Shown: positions 17,659 through 26,510, counted from the first letter of the stretch. The stretch is DNA of 64,000 nt from Eubacterium_B sp034180045 (GCA_034180045.1 JAXFOY010000019.1:10452-74451); one strand, 5' to 3'. Program-made: numbers and translations. The notes: generated by a model from the letters alone, not told the origin.

Positions 17659-17766
17659 GTGAATACGGGTGATGATTCCCAAATATATATTTATATGTTA
17701 ATATTCGCTTCCGGATCAGCTATGCTTATCGCAAGCAGGTTTGTGGAAAGAGAGAAAAACAGATAA
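17659..17766 (+). pseudogene. Remnant of a sortase-anchored surface protein C-terminus
   Basis: A 35-codon frame beginning at GTG reads VNTGDDSQ, then a hydrophobic stretch (YMLIFASGSAMLIA) and a basic tail (SRFVEREKNR). This is the layout of a cell-wall sorting signal: an xxTGD motif, ~20 hydrophobic residues with an ASG segment, and a positive tail. There is a stop (TAA) eight codons upstream. An RBS-like GAGG (17642-17645) and an ATG (17654) sit just ahead, one frame off. It looks like what remains after internal deletion of a surface protein gene downstream of its own promoter. It could instead be a small membrane peptide. Confidence 0.5.
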
Positions 17767-17780
17767 AGTATTTTAGCAGA

Positions 17781-17811
17781 TGACATCAATGAGTTACGCT
17801 CATTGATGTCA
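17781..17811 (+). other. Perfect 13-bp inverted repeat hairpin
   Basis: TGACATCAATGAG and CTCATTGATGTCA flank a 5-base loop. No T-run follows on the plus strand, so it is not a standard terminator; it may be an operator or an RNA stability hairpin ahead of the secreted-protein gene. Confidence 0.6.
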
Positions 17812-17873
17812 TAGTGCCAAACAGAAAATTAGTTTTTTAATTATTCCAACTTAAAGTAAGGAGGATATTTTAT

Positions 17874-18470
17874 ATGAATAAATATTTCAAAAACAAGAAA
17901 CTCGCTTTTTCATTTATTATTGCATTTCTGATGGTATTTAATTCGGTTTTACTTTTGCCGCTATACGCTTATGCCGAAGAAGAAATCTCAACGGAATTTG
18001 TTTCTGATAAACGAGAAGGCGATACTGCCCTTAATTCCGATGGGACAGAGTGCGTAGTCGGCAAGGATATTCGTATGACAAATTTGATTGTGTTGGAAAA
18101 CGGTTTCTATGCAATTGTAGATGGAACAGAAAATACGGAGTTAAACACTCAGAACATTCAATTTCCGATATTGCAAGGATTTCCGGATAAAACAAAAACA
18201 AAGTATTTCACACACAGGATATTTGATCGCAATGGTAACTTTATGGTGAACTTAACAACAGCCGTTACAGGTCTTTATTCGCAGGTTGATGGCGGTTCAT
18301 CAAGAATACTAAGTATTTCAGGAAGTTTTTCGGGCGCATATGCAAATAACTTCTCTTATTCAACCGTGTTAAATGGAAGTACGGGAACGATATATTTGTA
18401 TTACAGGGGAATAAATGCAGGGGCAATTAAATACAGAATATATACTAACGGATATATTGGAGAAATATAA
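17874..18470 (+). CDS. Secreted protein of unknown function
   Basis: 198 residues. A clear signal peptide: lysine-rich start (MNKYFKNKK), a hydrophobic core and a probable cleavage site after AYA near residue 34. The mature ~165 residues have no cysteine-rich, protease or known binding motif that I recognise; one cysteine occurs near residue 62, and the C-terminal half is rich in S, G, Y and N and looks beta-stranded. There is no sortase signal or membrane anchor, so it is probably released or loosely bound. RBS AAGGAGGA is strong. It lies downstream of a consensus promoter and a surface-protein remnant and ends before a terminator. Confidence 0.75.
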   Translation: MNKYFKNKKLAFSFIIAFLMVFNSVLLLPLYAYAEEEISTEFVSDKREGDTALNSDGTECVVGKDIRMTNLIVLENGFYAIVDGTENTELNTQNIQFPILQGFPDKTKTKYFTHRIFDRNGNFMVNLTTAVTGLYSQVDGGSSRILSISGSFSGAYANNFSYSTVLNGSTGTIYLYYRGINAGAIKYRIYTNGYIGEI

Positions 18471-18545
18471 TCGTCTCAAAGTAGCTGCCACATTTATTTG
18501 AATGGCTACTCGTCAATATGAGAGTGATAAAACAAATGATTTTGA

Positions 18546-18571
18546 CAACCGGCAATATTGCCGGTTGTTTT
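18546..18571 (+). terminator. Intrinsic terminator after secreted protein
   Basis: CAACCGGCAA and TTGCCGGTTG form a near-perfect hairpin followed by TTTT. It ends the plus-strand transcript of the secreted protein. Confidence 0.8.
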
Positions 18572-18580
18572 GCTGCATAA

Positions 18581-18607
18581 GCAAAACCACGCGCCTAACG
18601 CGTGGTT
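18581..18607 (-). terminator. Intrinsic terminator after aminopeptidase
   Basis: AACCACGCG and CGCGTGGTT with a 5-base loop; on the minus strand the hairpin is followed by TTTTGC, so it should end the aminopeptidase transcript. It faces the plus-strand terminator at 18546. Confidence 0.75.
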
Positions 18608-18665
18608 CAGTGTTTGTATTCTTAAGGCTGATACACGATTGTATGATTTTGAGGTATGTACCGCT

Positions 18666-20075
18666 CTATTTTATAGCTGTCATGTCCTTAAGGAACACCT
18701 TGTAGCACTTATATGCTTCGTATATATCAGCTTTGCTGGCGATTTCCCACGGGCTGTGCATGCACAAAACCGCAACTCCGCTATCAATAACATTCATTCC
18801 GTAGTTTGCGAGGATATAAGCTATAGTTCCGCCGCCGCCCTCGTCAACCTTACCTAGTTCGGCAGTCTGAAAGCCAACCTTAGCCTCATCGAGAATAGAG
18901 CGTATTTTCGCCATATATTCCGCATTGGCATCGTTTGAATCATATTTTCCGCGTGAACCGGTGTACTTGTTGAAGCAGATTCCGTGTCCGCAGAAAGCCG
19001 CATTCTTACGCTCGAAAACGCTTTCGAATGACGGGTCAAAGCCTGCGCTTACATCTGATGAAAGCGCGCATGAGTTTCTCAAGGCTCTGCGAAGCTTTAT
19101 TTCTGAAAATTCATCACATAAATTCATCATCTCGGCGAAGGTATCCTCAAAGAAATGAGACTGCATACCGCTGGCTCCGACACTGCCGATTTCTTCCTTA
19201 TCCGAAAGAATGCAAAGAGAAGTGCGGCTTGGAGTTTCGCTGTCCATGATTGCGGCAAGTGAAGTGTATGCGCATACGCGGTCATCCTGCCCGTAGCCGA
19301 TAACCATGCTCCTGTCAAATCCCAGGTCCCTGGCCTTTCCCGCAGGAACAACCTCAATTTCGGCTGATAGGAAATCATCCTCTTCGAAGCCGTATTTTTC
19401 TTTCAAAATAGCCATGATTCCGGCTTTGACTCTATCTTTTGCCGCATCTTTGTCCTCTTCATCAGTCGACAGAGGCTTGCTGCCAAGAAGTACATCGAGT
19501 GCTTCACCTTCAATAACCACATTTGCTTTTTTGGTCATTTGATTTGCCGACAGGTGTATCAGCAGGTCGGTCACACAGAATACGGGATCGTCTTCGTCAT
19601 CTCCTACTGCAATATTTATAACGCTTCCGTCTTTTTTTGCGACAACTCCGTAAAGAGCAAGCGGAATTGTCACCCATTGATACTTTTTGATACCGCCGTA
19701 ATAGTGGGTGTCTAAATATGCGAATTCAGAGCTTTCATAAAGGGGATTCTGCTTTATGTCAAGGCGTGGCGAGTCAATGTGAGCACCCAGTATGTTTGTT
19801 CCGTTTTCTATGTTCTCCCTGCCTATAATGCCTAAAATCATAGTTTTGTTCATATGCTGAGCATAGAATTTGTCACCACAGCTTAGCTTTGCTTTGGATT
19901 TGATAAGTTCCTTAATATCTGTAAAGCCGTTTGCTTCAGCCATTTTGACAGCTTCGGCAACGCAGAGGCGCTCGGTCTTTGCCGTCGATATAAATCTTTT
20001 GTATTCCTCGGATAATTTATCGAGCTTTGCAAGCTCCGCTTCATTATATGTCGGCCATAAATTTTTGGTTTCCAT
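18666..20075 (-). CDS. M18 family aminopeptidase
   Basis: 469 residues, typical of clostridial M18 aminopeptidases (aspartyl/leucyl aminopeptidase I type). Zinc-binding and catalytic segments are all present: GAHIDSPRLD (first His and catalytic Asp), GYGQDDR (bridging Asp), SDKEEIGS (Glu pair), SSDVSAGFD (Asp) and CMHSPWE (last His). Removes N-terminal residues from peptides in the cytosol; the enzyme forms large tetrahedral assemblies. RBS AAGGA lies 7 bases before the ATG. It is a single-gene transcript ending at the 18581 terminator. Confidence 0.94.
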   Translation of the reverse strand: METKNLWPTYNEAELAKLDKLSEEYKRFISTAKTERLCVAEAVKMAEANGFTDIKELIKSKAKLSCGDKFYAQHMNKTMILGIIGRENIENGTNILGAHIDSPRLDIKQNPLYESSEFAYLDTHYYGGIKKYQWVTIPLALYGVVAKKDGSVINIAVGDDEDDPVFCVTDLLIHLSANQMTKKANVVIEGEALDVLLGSKPLSTDEEDKDAAKDRVKAGIMAILKEKYGFEEDDFLSAEIEVVPAGKARDLGFDRSMVIGYGQDDRVCAYTSLAAIMDSETPSRTSLCILSDKEEIGSVGASGMQSHFFEDTFAEMMNLCDEFSEIKLRRALRNSCALSSDVSAGFDPSFESVFERKNAAFCGHGICFNKYTGSRGKYDSNDANAEYMAKIRSILDEAKVGFQTAELGKVDEGGGGTIAYILANYGMNVIDSGVAVLCMHSPWEIASKADIYEAYKCYKVFLKDMTAIK

Positions 20076-20148
20076 AGTGATTCCTTTCTCTGTTAAATTA
20101 TTTCACATACATTATATGTAATTTTCATTATGAATTCAATCTTCGCTA

Positions 20149-20177
20149 TTCAAAAAAATGTCCGGCGGGAGTATAAT
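20149..20177 (+). promoter_or_regulatory. Putative promoter of punA
   Basis: TTCAAA (20149-20154) and TATAAT (20172-20177) with 17-base spacing. It lies inside the longer reading frame that starts at 20130, which supports the downstream start for the phosphorylase. Confidence 0.6.
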
Positions 20178-20198
20178 TTATTATGGAGGAATAGAATT

Positions 20199-21032
20199 AT
20201 GAACAAAGAGCTAATTAGAATAAATGAGAGTGTGATGCAGATTAAGGAAAAAATCGACTTTGTTCCCAAAATGGCAATCGTGCTGGGCTCCGGTCTTGGC
20301 GGATATACGAAGAATATTGATGTTGTGGCAGAACTTCCCTACAGTGAGATAGAGGGCTTTCCCGTATCAACAGTTCAAGGTCATGACGGCAGATTTCTAT
20401 TCGGTTATGTAAATGAATTTCCGGTAGTAGCGATGAAGGGCAGAATCCACTTTTATGAGGGATATGACATTGAAGAGGTAGTTTTACCTATCAGGGTCAT
20501 GGGATGCCTCGGTGCAAAATACATACTTTTAACAAATGCAGCCGGTGGAATAGATTTGGATTTTACAGCCGGCGATTTGATGGCGATAAATGATCACATA
20601 TCAAGTTTCGTCAGAAGCCCTTTGATAGGAGAAAATCTTGATTATCTGGGAATCAGATTTCCGGATATGAGCAGGGTATATGATACCGAACTGCTTAATT
20701 GTATTCGCAGAGCGGCTGATTCTGAGGGATTTGGCATCAAAGAAGGCGTATATCTTCAGACGACGGGTCCGCAGTTTGAAACTCCGGCGGAGATTAAAAT
20801 GTTCAGAAATTTGGGCGCTTCCGCTGTAGGTATGAGCACCGTCGTTGAAGCCATTGCCGCTCACCATATGGGAATGCGGGTCTGTGGAATTTCGTGCATA
20901 AGCAATATGGCGGCAGGAATTTCGAATCAGCCGCTTAGTCACGGTGAAGTTCAGGAAACGGCTGACAGAGTGGCGCATAGATTTGAAAGTTTAGTTAGCG
21001 GTTTGGTAAAGGAAGTCGCCAAGATAGATTGA
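20199..21032 (+). CDS. punA: Purine-nucleoside phosphorylase
   Basis: 277 residues from the chosen start, the normal size of trimeric (inosine/guanosine-type) PNP. Cleaves purine nucleosides with phosphate to base and ribose 1-phosphate for salvage. Motifs: GSGLGG (phosphate loop), GRIHFYEG, NAAGGI, TGPQFETPAEI (base site Glu) and VGMSTVVEA. Start at 20199 is favoured over 20130 because GGAGG lies 10 bases before it and a TATAAT box lies upstream of it. The gene stops 50 bases before the SDR start. Confidence 0.94.
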   Translation: MNKELIRINESVMQIKEKIDFVPKMAIVLGSGLGGYTKNIDVVAELPYSEIEGFPVSTVQGHDGRFLFGYVNEFPVVAMKGRIHFYEGYDIEEVVLPIRVMGCLGAKYILLTNAAGGIDLDFTAGDLMAINDHISSFVRSPLIGENLDYLGIRFPDMSRVYDTELLNCIRRAADSEGFGIKEGVYLQTTGPQFETPAEIKMFRNLGASAVGMSTVVEAIAAHHMGMRVCGISCISNMAAGISNQPLSHGEVQETADRVAHRFESLVSGLVKEVAKID

Positions 21033-21082
21033 CAGCAATTATTTTTTATGACTCGGGTATTAAAGGCAGAAAGAGGGTAAAT

Positions 21083-21808
21083 ATGAGAAAATCGGTTTTT
21101 ATAACAGGCGGCTCAAGAGGAATAGGTGCAGCGTGCGTGGAACTGTTTTCAAAAGCCGGATATTCGGTAGCTTTTGCATATAGAAGTGATGATGAGGCTG
21201 CAAAGAACCTGGCAAGCAGAACGTCCGCGCTTGCAATCAAGGCGGATGTGAGCAACGATGATGATATTTGCAAGGCATTTGATAATGCACGCACATATTT
21301 TGGTATAAAAAGCTTTGATGCTGTGGTTTGCAACGCCGGAATTTCGGCTTCGGGGCTTCTTACGGATATGAACAACGAAGCGATAGAAAAACTTATACGG
21401 ATTAACCTGATAGGCACTATCAATGTCAGCAGGAAGGCTCTTAAGCATATGATAGAAGCAAAGAGCGGTTCCATCGTGATGATTTCGTCGATGTGGGGAC
21501 AGCGTGCCGCTTCGTGCGAAAGCGTTTATGCGGCGACAAAGGCGGGTATCATAGGTCTTGCGAGAAGTCTTGCTGCGGAGGCGGGACCTTCGGGAATCCG
21601 CGTTAATGTGGTGTCGCCGGGAGTGATTGATACGGATATGAACTGCGAGTACAGCGATGAGGATTTGTCTAATCTGGCTGACGAAACACCGCTTGGCAGG
21701 ATAGGACATCCGAGAGAGGTCGCAGAGGCGGTATTTTATTTATCCGGTGAAAAGGCAAGCTTTATTAACGGGCAGGTATTGGGAGTGGACGGCGGATTCG
21801 CTGTCTGA
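21083..21808 (+). CDS. SDR family oxidoreductase (YmfI/FabG-like)
   Basis: 241 residues, classical short-chain dehydrogenase. NAD(P)-binding TGGSRGIG at the N-terminus, NAG (CNAGIS), catalytic Ser in MISSMWG, and Tyr/Lys in YAATKAG. It resembles FabG, but the SSMWGQRAASCE and PSGIRVNVVSPGVIDTDMN segments are typical of the clostridial YmfI-type branch, some of which reduce the 5-aminopentanonyl group on elongation factor P. That assignment is inference. An RBS (GAGGG) 6 bases before this ATG makes it preferable to the longer start at 21029. The next gene begins 15 bases later. Confidence 0.85.
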   Translation: MRKSVFITGGSRGIGAACVELFSKAGYSVAFAYRSDDEAAKNLASRTSALAIKADVSNDDDICKAFDNARTYFGIKSFDAVVCNAGISASGLLTDMNNEAIEKLIRINLIGTINVSRKALKHMIEAKSGSIVMISSMWGQRAASCESVYAATKAGIIGLARSLAAEAGPSGIRVNVVSPGVIDTDMNCEYSDEDLSNLADETPLGRIGHPREVAEAVFYLSGEKASFINGQVLGVDGGFAV

Positions 21809-21823
21809 TTTGAAGAGGTTGAA

Positions 21824-23593
21824 ATGTCTTTTTTTGAAAGTATTTTATCAAAGATAGGAAATATGTTTTCGGACTTCGTAAATGTGGGCAGGGAACTTTT
21901 GAATTTGCCTGAGGGCTATGGTCTGCTTTACACTGCTATTGCAAGATGGGTCTTCATATTTTTGGCTATCTTTATTCTGGCAAAATCCATATTTTCTTTG
22001 CTTGCGAGCAGAAGTCCGAACGAGGTTTGGGCATATTTCAATATAGATGACAAAATAAGTCACCCTATTACTCACTGGGAAAACCTGATAGGGAGATCAA
22101 AGAGCTGTGATTTGATTATCAAAGATGGAGCAGCTTCGCGAAGTCACGGAACTCTAAGCAGGGATGCCGAGGGAAACTGGAGCTATATGGATTTGGGGTC
22201 AAGCAACGGTAGTATATGTGGCGGCGAAAAGCTCAAGAAAGGCGAAAAATGCTATATTGAGCCGGGCGACAGCATAGTTATAGGTAAAAGCAGGTGCACG
22301 CTGTTTCCTATCAGTTTGGAGGAAAGGCGGAATAATCAAAGGCTCAGAAAAGAAGAAACTTTTTTGCTTTCGCCATGGACTTCATTGCTGCTGCTTACAC
22401 TTTTTCAACTGATGACGGTTATACAACTCAATGTTTCCTTAGGGGAATATTTCACAAGGCAAATTCCTATATCTTTTGCAGGGCTTTGCTGCATGATGTG
22501 GATATATGTTATTGTGATGAGGAGCCTAAAACGCAAGAGTTTTGAAATGGAAACCATAGCTTTCTTTCTTTCGACATTGAGCCTTGCGGTAACGGCGAGC
22601 AAATTTCCGGGGGCGGTATTTAAGCAGTTTGTAGCCATAGGTTTCGGTCTTGCATTATTTATTGCAATGTGCACCGTTTTAAGAAATATAGACAGAAGTA
22701 AAGCCATAAGAAAATATCTGTACTTTGCTGCTGCTGGAATGCTTGTTTTTAACTTGCTTCTCGGTACGACAAAATTTGGTGCGGCAAACTGGGTAAGCGT
22801 AGGCGGTCTTTCGGTTCAGCCTTCTGAAATTGTAAAGCTTGCATTCATTTGGGTAGGAGCTGCTTCTTTGGACGAACTTATGGAGAAGAGGAATTCAATT
22901 ATATTTATGATTTTCTCGGGCTTTTGCTTCGTATGCCTGGCGCTTATGGGAGATTTCGGTACGGCTTTGATATTCTTTGTATCTTTTTTGGTTATATCAT
23001 TTCTCAGAAGCGGCGACTTTACGAAACTGATATTAATCGTCGGAGTGGCATTTGTAGGCGGTTTGATGGTATTAAAATTCAAATCCTACGTAGCGGCGAG
23101 ATTTGCAGCATGGGGGCATGTATGGGAATTTGCGGACGAAATGGGCTACCAGCAAACCAGGACCATGTCTGCTGCATCAAGTGGCGGCCTTATAGGCGTA
23201 GGTGCAGGTGACGGCTGGCTTAAACATATTCCGGCTTCCGAAACCGATTTGGTCTTTGGGTTTATAACGGAGGAATGGGGTTTGATAATCGCGGTTCTGG
23301 CGATTTGCTCAATAGTCACGCTTTCGCTGTTTGCAGTTCGCTCGATTTGGGGAGGCAGGTCAACTTTCTATACGATTGCTGCCTGCTCTGCTATGTCGCT
23401 TTTCCTTTTTCAAACCATGCTAAATGTGTTCGGATCTGTGGATTTATTTCCGCTTACAGGCGTAACTTTTCCGTTTTTGTCAAACGGCGGAACCAGCATG
23501 GTGGCATCATGGGGCCTGCTCGCATTTTTGAAAGCCTCGGACACAAGGCAGAGTGCGAGCATAGCGGTATCAAATGAGGAGGCTTTGGTATGA
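21824..23593 (+). CDS. FHA domain fused to FtsW/RodA glycosyltransferase
   Basis: 589 residues. One N-terminal membrane segment (~38-60), then an FHA phosphothreonine-binding domain (~85-165) with its key residues (LIGRSKSCD, SRSHG, LGSSNGS), then a FtsW/RodA/SpoVE SEDS domain (~185-575, ~10 membrane segments) with ANWVSVGGLSVQPSE, MGDFGTA and FPLTGVTFPFLSNGGTS. SEDS proteins polymerise lipid II into peptidoglycan strands. The FHA domain would let a Ser/Thr kinase recruit or control the enzyme. The stop overlaps the start of a transpeptidase gene by 4 bases, the usual SEDS-class B PBP pairing, so both should form one synthase complex at the membrane. Confidence 0.93.
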   Translation: MSFFESILSKIGNMFSDFVNVGRELLNLPEGYGLLYTAIARWVFIFLAIFILAKSIFSLLASRSPNEVWAYFNIDDKISHPITHWENLIGRSKSCDLIIKDGAASRSHGTLSRDAEGNWSYMDLGSSNGSICGGEKLKKGEKCYIEPGDSIVIGKSRCTLFPISLEERRNNQRLRKEETFLLSPWTSLLLLTLFQLMTVIQLNVSLGEYFTRQIPISFAGLCCMMWIYVIVMRSLKRKSFEMETIAFFLSTLSLAVTASKFPGAVFKQFVAIGFGLALFIAMCTVLRNIDRSKAIRKYLYFAAAGMLVFNLLLGTTKFGAANWVSVGGLSVQPSEIVKLAFIWVGAASLDELMEKRNSIIFMIFSGFCFVCLALMGDFGTALIFFVSFLVISFLRSGDFTKLILIVGVAFVGGLMVLKFKSYVAARFAAWGHVWEFADEMGYQQTRTMSAASSGGLIGVGAGDGWLKHIPASETDLVFGFITEEWGLIIAVLAICSIVTLSLFAVRSIWGGRSTFYTIAACSAMSLFLFQTMLNVFGSVDLFPLTGVTFPFLSNGGTSMVASWGLLAFLKASDTRQSASIAVSNEEALV

Positions 23594-24921
23594 AAAAACT
23601 TGAAGTAAGATCTATAATATGCCTTACCATGGCTGCAATTTTGCTCTTGGGAACGGGAATATTTGTTTTCAGATTTGTAAAATACGGTTCTAAATGGGCA
23701 ACATTCTATGGAAATAGAAGTATTTATGAAAACGGTGTGCTGAGGAGCGGCGCTATATATGACAGAAACGATAATTTGCTTGCAAAGAGCGGCGGCGGAG
23801 AAATAAAATATAGTGACGACGAAGACGTAAGGGCGGCAACGGTGCATACGGTAGGAGACGTAAACGGTAAGATTGCAACATCGGCTCTTAGGGTATATAA
23901 AGACAAGCTCATCGGATACAAGCTTTTGACAGGAACTTACAAGCTCAAAGGACGAAACGATGATGTCAAGCTGACTTTGGACAGCGATGTCTGCAAGGCG
24001 GCGTACAAGGAGCTTCTCAATTATGATGCCGGATGTATCGGCGTATACAACTATAAGACAGGGGAGATAATCTGCATGGTGAGCACTCCGAGCTTCGATC
24101 CCGAAAATGAACCGAAGCTTGAGGCGGATGACCGATCCGGAATATACATAAACAGATTCCTTTCATCGACTTTGCCTCCCGGCTCCATTTTCAAGACGGT
24201 TACTTCCGCCGCAATTATAGAAAATGTTCCGGATTACGACAGTTTCAGCTATGACTGCACGGGAGTCAGAATGGTGCATGGTGAGCCTCTAAAATGTGCA
24301 TATCCGCACGGTCATGTGGATTTTACGGGAGCTTTGGCGTCTTCATGTAACGGTTCTTTTTCGATTTTGACAGAGAAGGTCGGAGCAGAAACTATGAGCC
24401 GATATGTTGACAAGCTGGGGCTTACAAAGTCATATGATATAGACGGAATATCAAATGCTAAGGGAAGCTTCGAATTTCCCGAAAATGCCGATTTGAATTT
24501 GGGATGGGCAGGAATAGGGCAGTATCATGACAGACTCAATCCTTGCTCCATGATGGTGTACATGGGTGCGATAGCTAATGGCGGCAAAGCGGCTGTTCCG
24601 AAAATTTTGATGCCGGGGCTGGGCTTTACGGATATGACTGAGCAAATGATAGACGAAAAGACCTCGGAAAAGTTGACGGAGATGATGAAAGCAACTGTCG
24701 AAAGAAGCTATGGCAGTCATAATTACCCTAATTTAGATATATATGCAAAGACAGGCACGGCGGAAGTTGAAGGAAAGAATCCCAACGGATGGTTTGCGGG
24801 ATTTATCAAAAACGAAGATCATCCTTATGCCTTTGTAATATGCCTGGAGAACTCAGGTGAAGCCTTATATACCGCTGCACCGGTTGCAAACGCCGTTCTT
24901 CAGGTGGCGATAAGTAAATAG
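23590..24921 (+). CDS. Class B-type penicillin-binding transpeptidase
   Basis: 443 residues. N-terminal membrane anchor (~8-30), a short pedestal region, and a transpeptidase domain with PGSIFK (nucleophile Ser near residue 199), SCNGS (SxN) and AKTGTAE (KTG). Crosslinks peptidoglycan stem peptides outside the membrane and is a beta-lactam target. It is smaller than PBP2/PBP3 (>550 residues) and resembles the compact PbpA type paired with RodA/FtsW in Actinobacteria and Clostridia. It overlaps the FHA-FtsW gene by 4 bases, which supports a dedicated pair. Confidence 0.93.
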   Translation: MKKLEVRSIICLTMAAILLLGTGIFVFRFVKYGSKWATFYGNRSIYENGVLRSGAIYDRNDNLLAKSGGGEIKYSDDEDVRAATVHTVGDVNGKIATSALRVYKDKLIGYKLLTGTYKLKGRNDDVKLTLDSDVCKAAYKELLNYDAGCIGVYNYKTGEIICMVSTPSFDPENEPKLEADDRSGIYINRFLSSTLPPGSIFKTVTSAAIIENVPDYDSFSYDCTGVRMVHGEPLKCAYPHGHVDFTGALASSCNGSFSILTEKVGAETMSRYVDKLGLTKSYDIDGISNAKGSFEFPENADLNLGWAGIGQYHDRLNPCSMMVYMGAIANGGKAAVPKILMPGLGFTDMTEQMIDEKTSEKLTEMMKATVERSYGSHNYPNLDIYAKTGTAEVEGKNPNGWFAGFIKNEDHPYAFVICLENSGEALYTAAPVANAVLQVAISK

Positions 24922-24981
24922 TTATATTTTTTAATATGTAATTGTCTTTTACATGGACACTTACATTGATAAGGACTCGCA

Positions 24982-26265
24982 ATGCGAGTAAAAGGTACTA
25001 AAATGAAAGATGAAACAAAATGCCTACATTCGGGCTACACCCCTAAAAATTCCGAACCTCGGGTAATGCCGATAGTGCAGAGCACAACCTATGTATTTGA
25101 TTCAACAAAAGATGTAGCTGATGTATTTGATGATCCGACAAAAGCATTGATTTATTCGCGCTTTGCCAATCCTACCGTAATGGCGGTGGAAGATAAAATT
25201 GCCGATCTTGAGGGGGGCATTGCCGCTATGTGCACAAGTTCCGGTCAGGCGGCTAATATGTTCGCGGTGCTTAACCTTTGTAAGGCAGGAGATCACATAG
25301 TGAGCGTATCACAAATTTATGGAGGAACATATAATCTGTTTAACTTTACGCTCAAGAAGATGGGAATAGATTGTACGTTTATTTCAACCGATGCCGACAG
25401 AGAAGAAATTTACGCGGCATTTAGAGCTGAAACTAAGTTGGTCTTTGGTGAAACTATTGCAAATCCGGCATTAAGCGTCTTTGATATAGAGAAGTTTGCC
25501 GATATAGCTCATGCTCACGGAGTTCCTTTGATAGTTGATAATACATTCGCCACACCGATTCTTTGCAAACCGCTCGAGTTTGGGGCTGATATAGTGACTC
25601 ATTCAACTACAAAGTATATGGATGGTCACGCTGTTCAGGGCGGCGGTGTTATAGTAGACGGAGGTAAATTTGATTGGACTAATGGTAAGTTCCCGGATTT
25701 CGTAGAGCCTGATGAGTCATATCACGGATTAAAATATGTTGAAAAATACGGAAATCTTGCATACATACTCAAGGCTAGAATGCAGCTTATGCGTGACTTC
25801 GGGGCATATCCGTCAGCTCACTCGGCATTTCTTTTGAATATGGGTCTTGAAACTCTGCATGTACGTATGCCGAGATATTGTGAAAATACCGAGGCGGTTG
25901 CCAAGTTCCTGAAATCTCACGAAAAGGTGGAGCAAATAAGTTATCCTGCGCTTGAAGACGACAAGTATCATGAACTTTACAAGAAATACCTAAGGGGAGC
26001 AAGCGGGGTCATCTCTTTTATAATTAAAGGTGGAAGAGACAATGCTATTAAATTCATGGATTCGCTTAAGTTGGCATCAAATGAGGTTCATGTCGCCGAT
26101 ATAAGAACTTGCGTACTTCATCCCGCAAGCGAAACTCACAGACAACTTACGGATGAGCAGCTTACAGCGGCAGGAATCGATGCAGGAATGATAAGGCTTT
26201 CGGTCGGTCTGGAAAACATAGATGATATATTGGACGATTTGAGGCAAGGATTTGAAGCCATATAG
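24982..26265 (+). CDS. metY: O-acetylhomoserine sulfhydrylase (MetY type)
   Basis: 427 residues of the Cys/Met metabolism PLP enzyme family. CLHSGY and QSTTYVFDS at the N-terminus, SRFANPT, SSGQAANMF, and the PLP lysine in HSTTKYMDGH. Length and the insertion with GKFPDFVEPDESYHGLKY are typical of MetY, which makes homocysteine from O-acetylhomoserine and sulfide. Two starts are possible: 24982 (AAGGA 7 bases upstream) and 25003 (MKDETK, the usual family start, weaker RBS). No SAM riboswitch is seen in the 60-base upstream spacer. A terminator follows at 26336. Confidence 0.9.
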   Translation: MRVKGTKMKDETKCLHSGYTPKNSEPRVMPIVQSTTYVFDSTKDVADVFDDPTKALIYSRFANPTVMAVEDKIADLEGGIAAMCTSSGQAANMFAVLNLCKAGDHIVSVSQIYGGTYNLFNFTLKKMGIDCTFISTDADREEIYAAFRAETKLVFGETIANPALSVFDIEKFADIAHAHGVPLIVDNTFATPILCKPLEFGADIVTHSTTKYMDGHAVQGGGVIVDGGKFDWTNGKFPDFVEPDESYHGLKYVEKYGNLAYILKARMQLMRDFGAYPSAHSAFLLNMGLETLHVRMPRYCENTEAVAKFLKSHEKVEQISYPALEDDKYHELYKKYLRGASGVISFIIKGGRDNAIKFMDSLKLASNEVHVADIRTCVLHPASETHRQLTDEQLTAAGIDAGMIRLSVGLENIDDILDDLRQGFEAI

Positions 26266-26335
26266 AAATACAGATTATCAGTGATTGATAGTTTGTAAAT
26301 AAAGATATATTTTGATATATAGTAGTTGTAGAATT

Positions 26336-26387
26336 AAGCAAAACACTTTATCACTGCCTTAGTGAAAGCGCTTTGCTTATTCTTTTT
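26336..26387 (+). terminator. Terminator after metY
   Basis: AAGCAAA...TTTGCTT outer arms with an inner TTATCACT/AGTGAAA stem, followed by ATTCTTTTT. Confidence 0.75.
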
Positions 26388-26510
26388 GAAAGAAGTAATT
26401 TCTGTGTAAAAGTAAAAGATTTTTTGCTTAAAAAAATGCATTGTCAAATGTTTTAGATAGAAATTTTGTTGCAAATGTGGCAGTCTGGTAGCGAAAGGAG
26501 AAATTTATAT

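Larger units (their letters stand above)
17468..17873 (+). other. 406-bp spacer with promoter, remnant and hairpin
   Basis: No complete gene. 17468-17580 is A/T-rich and I see nothing recognisable in it. Then come a consensus promoter (17581-17609), a short sortase-signal-like frame (17659-17766), a perfect 13-bp inverted repeat (17781-17811) and the RBS AAGGAGGA of the next gene. Confidence 0.7.

Noticed and set aside
21149..21709. 186-residue antisense reading frame
   Set aside because: It lies fully inside the SDR gene on the other strand, has no RBS, and its composition is that of a shadow frame.
24922..24981. SAM riboswitch before metY
   Set aside because: The spacer is only 60 bases and has none of the conserved S-box segments.
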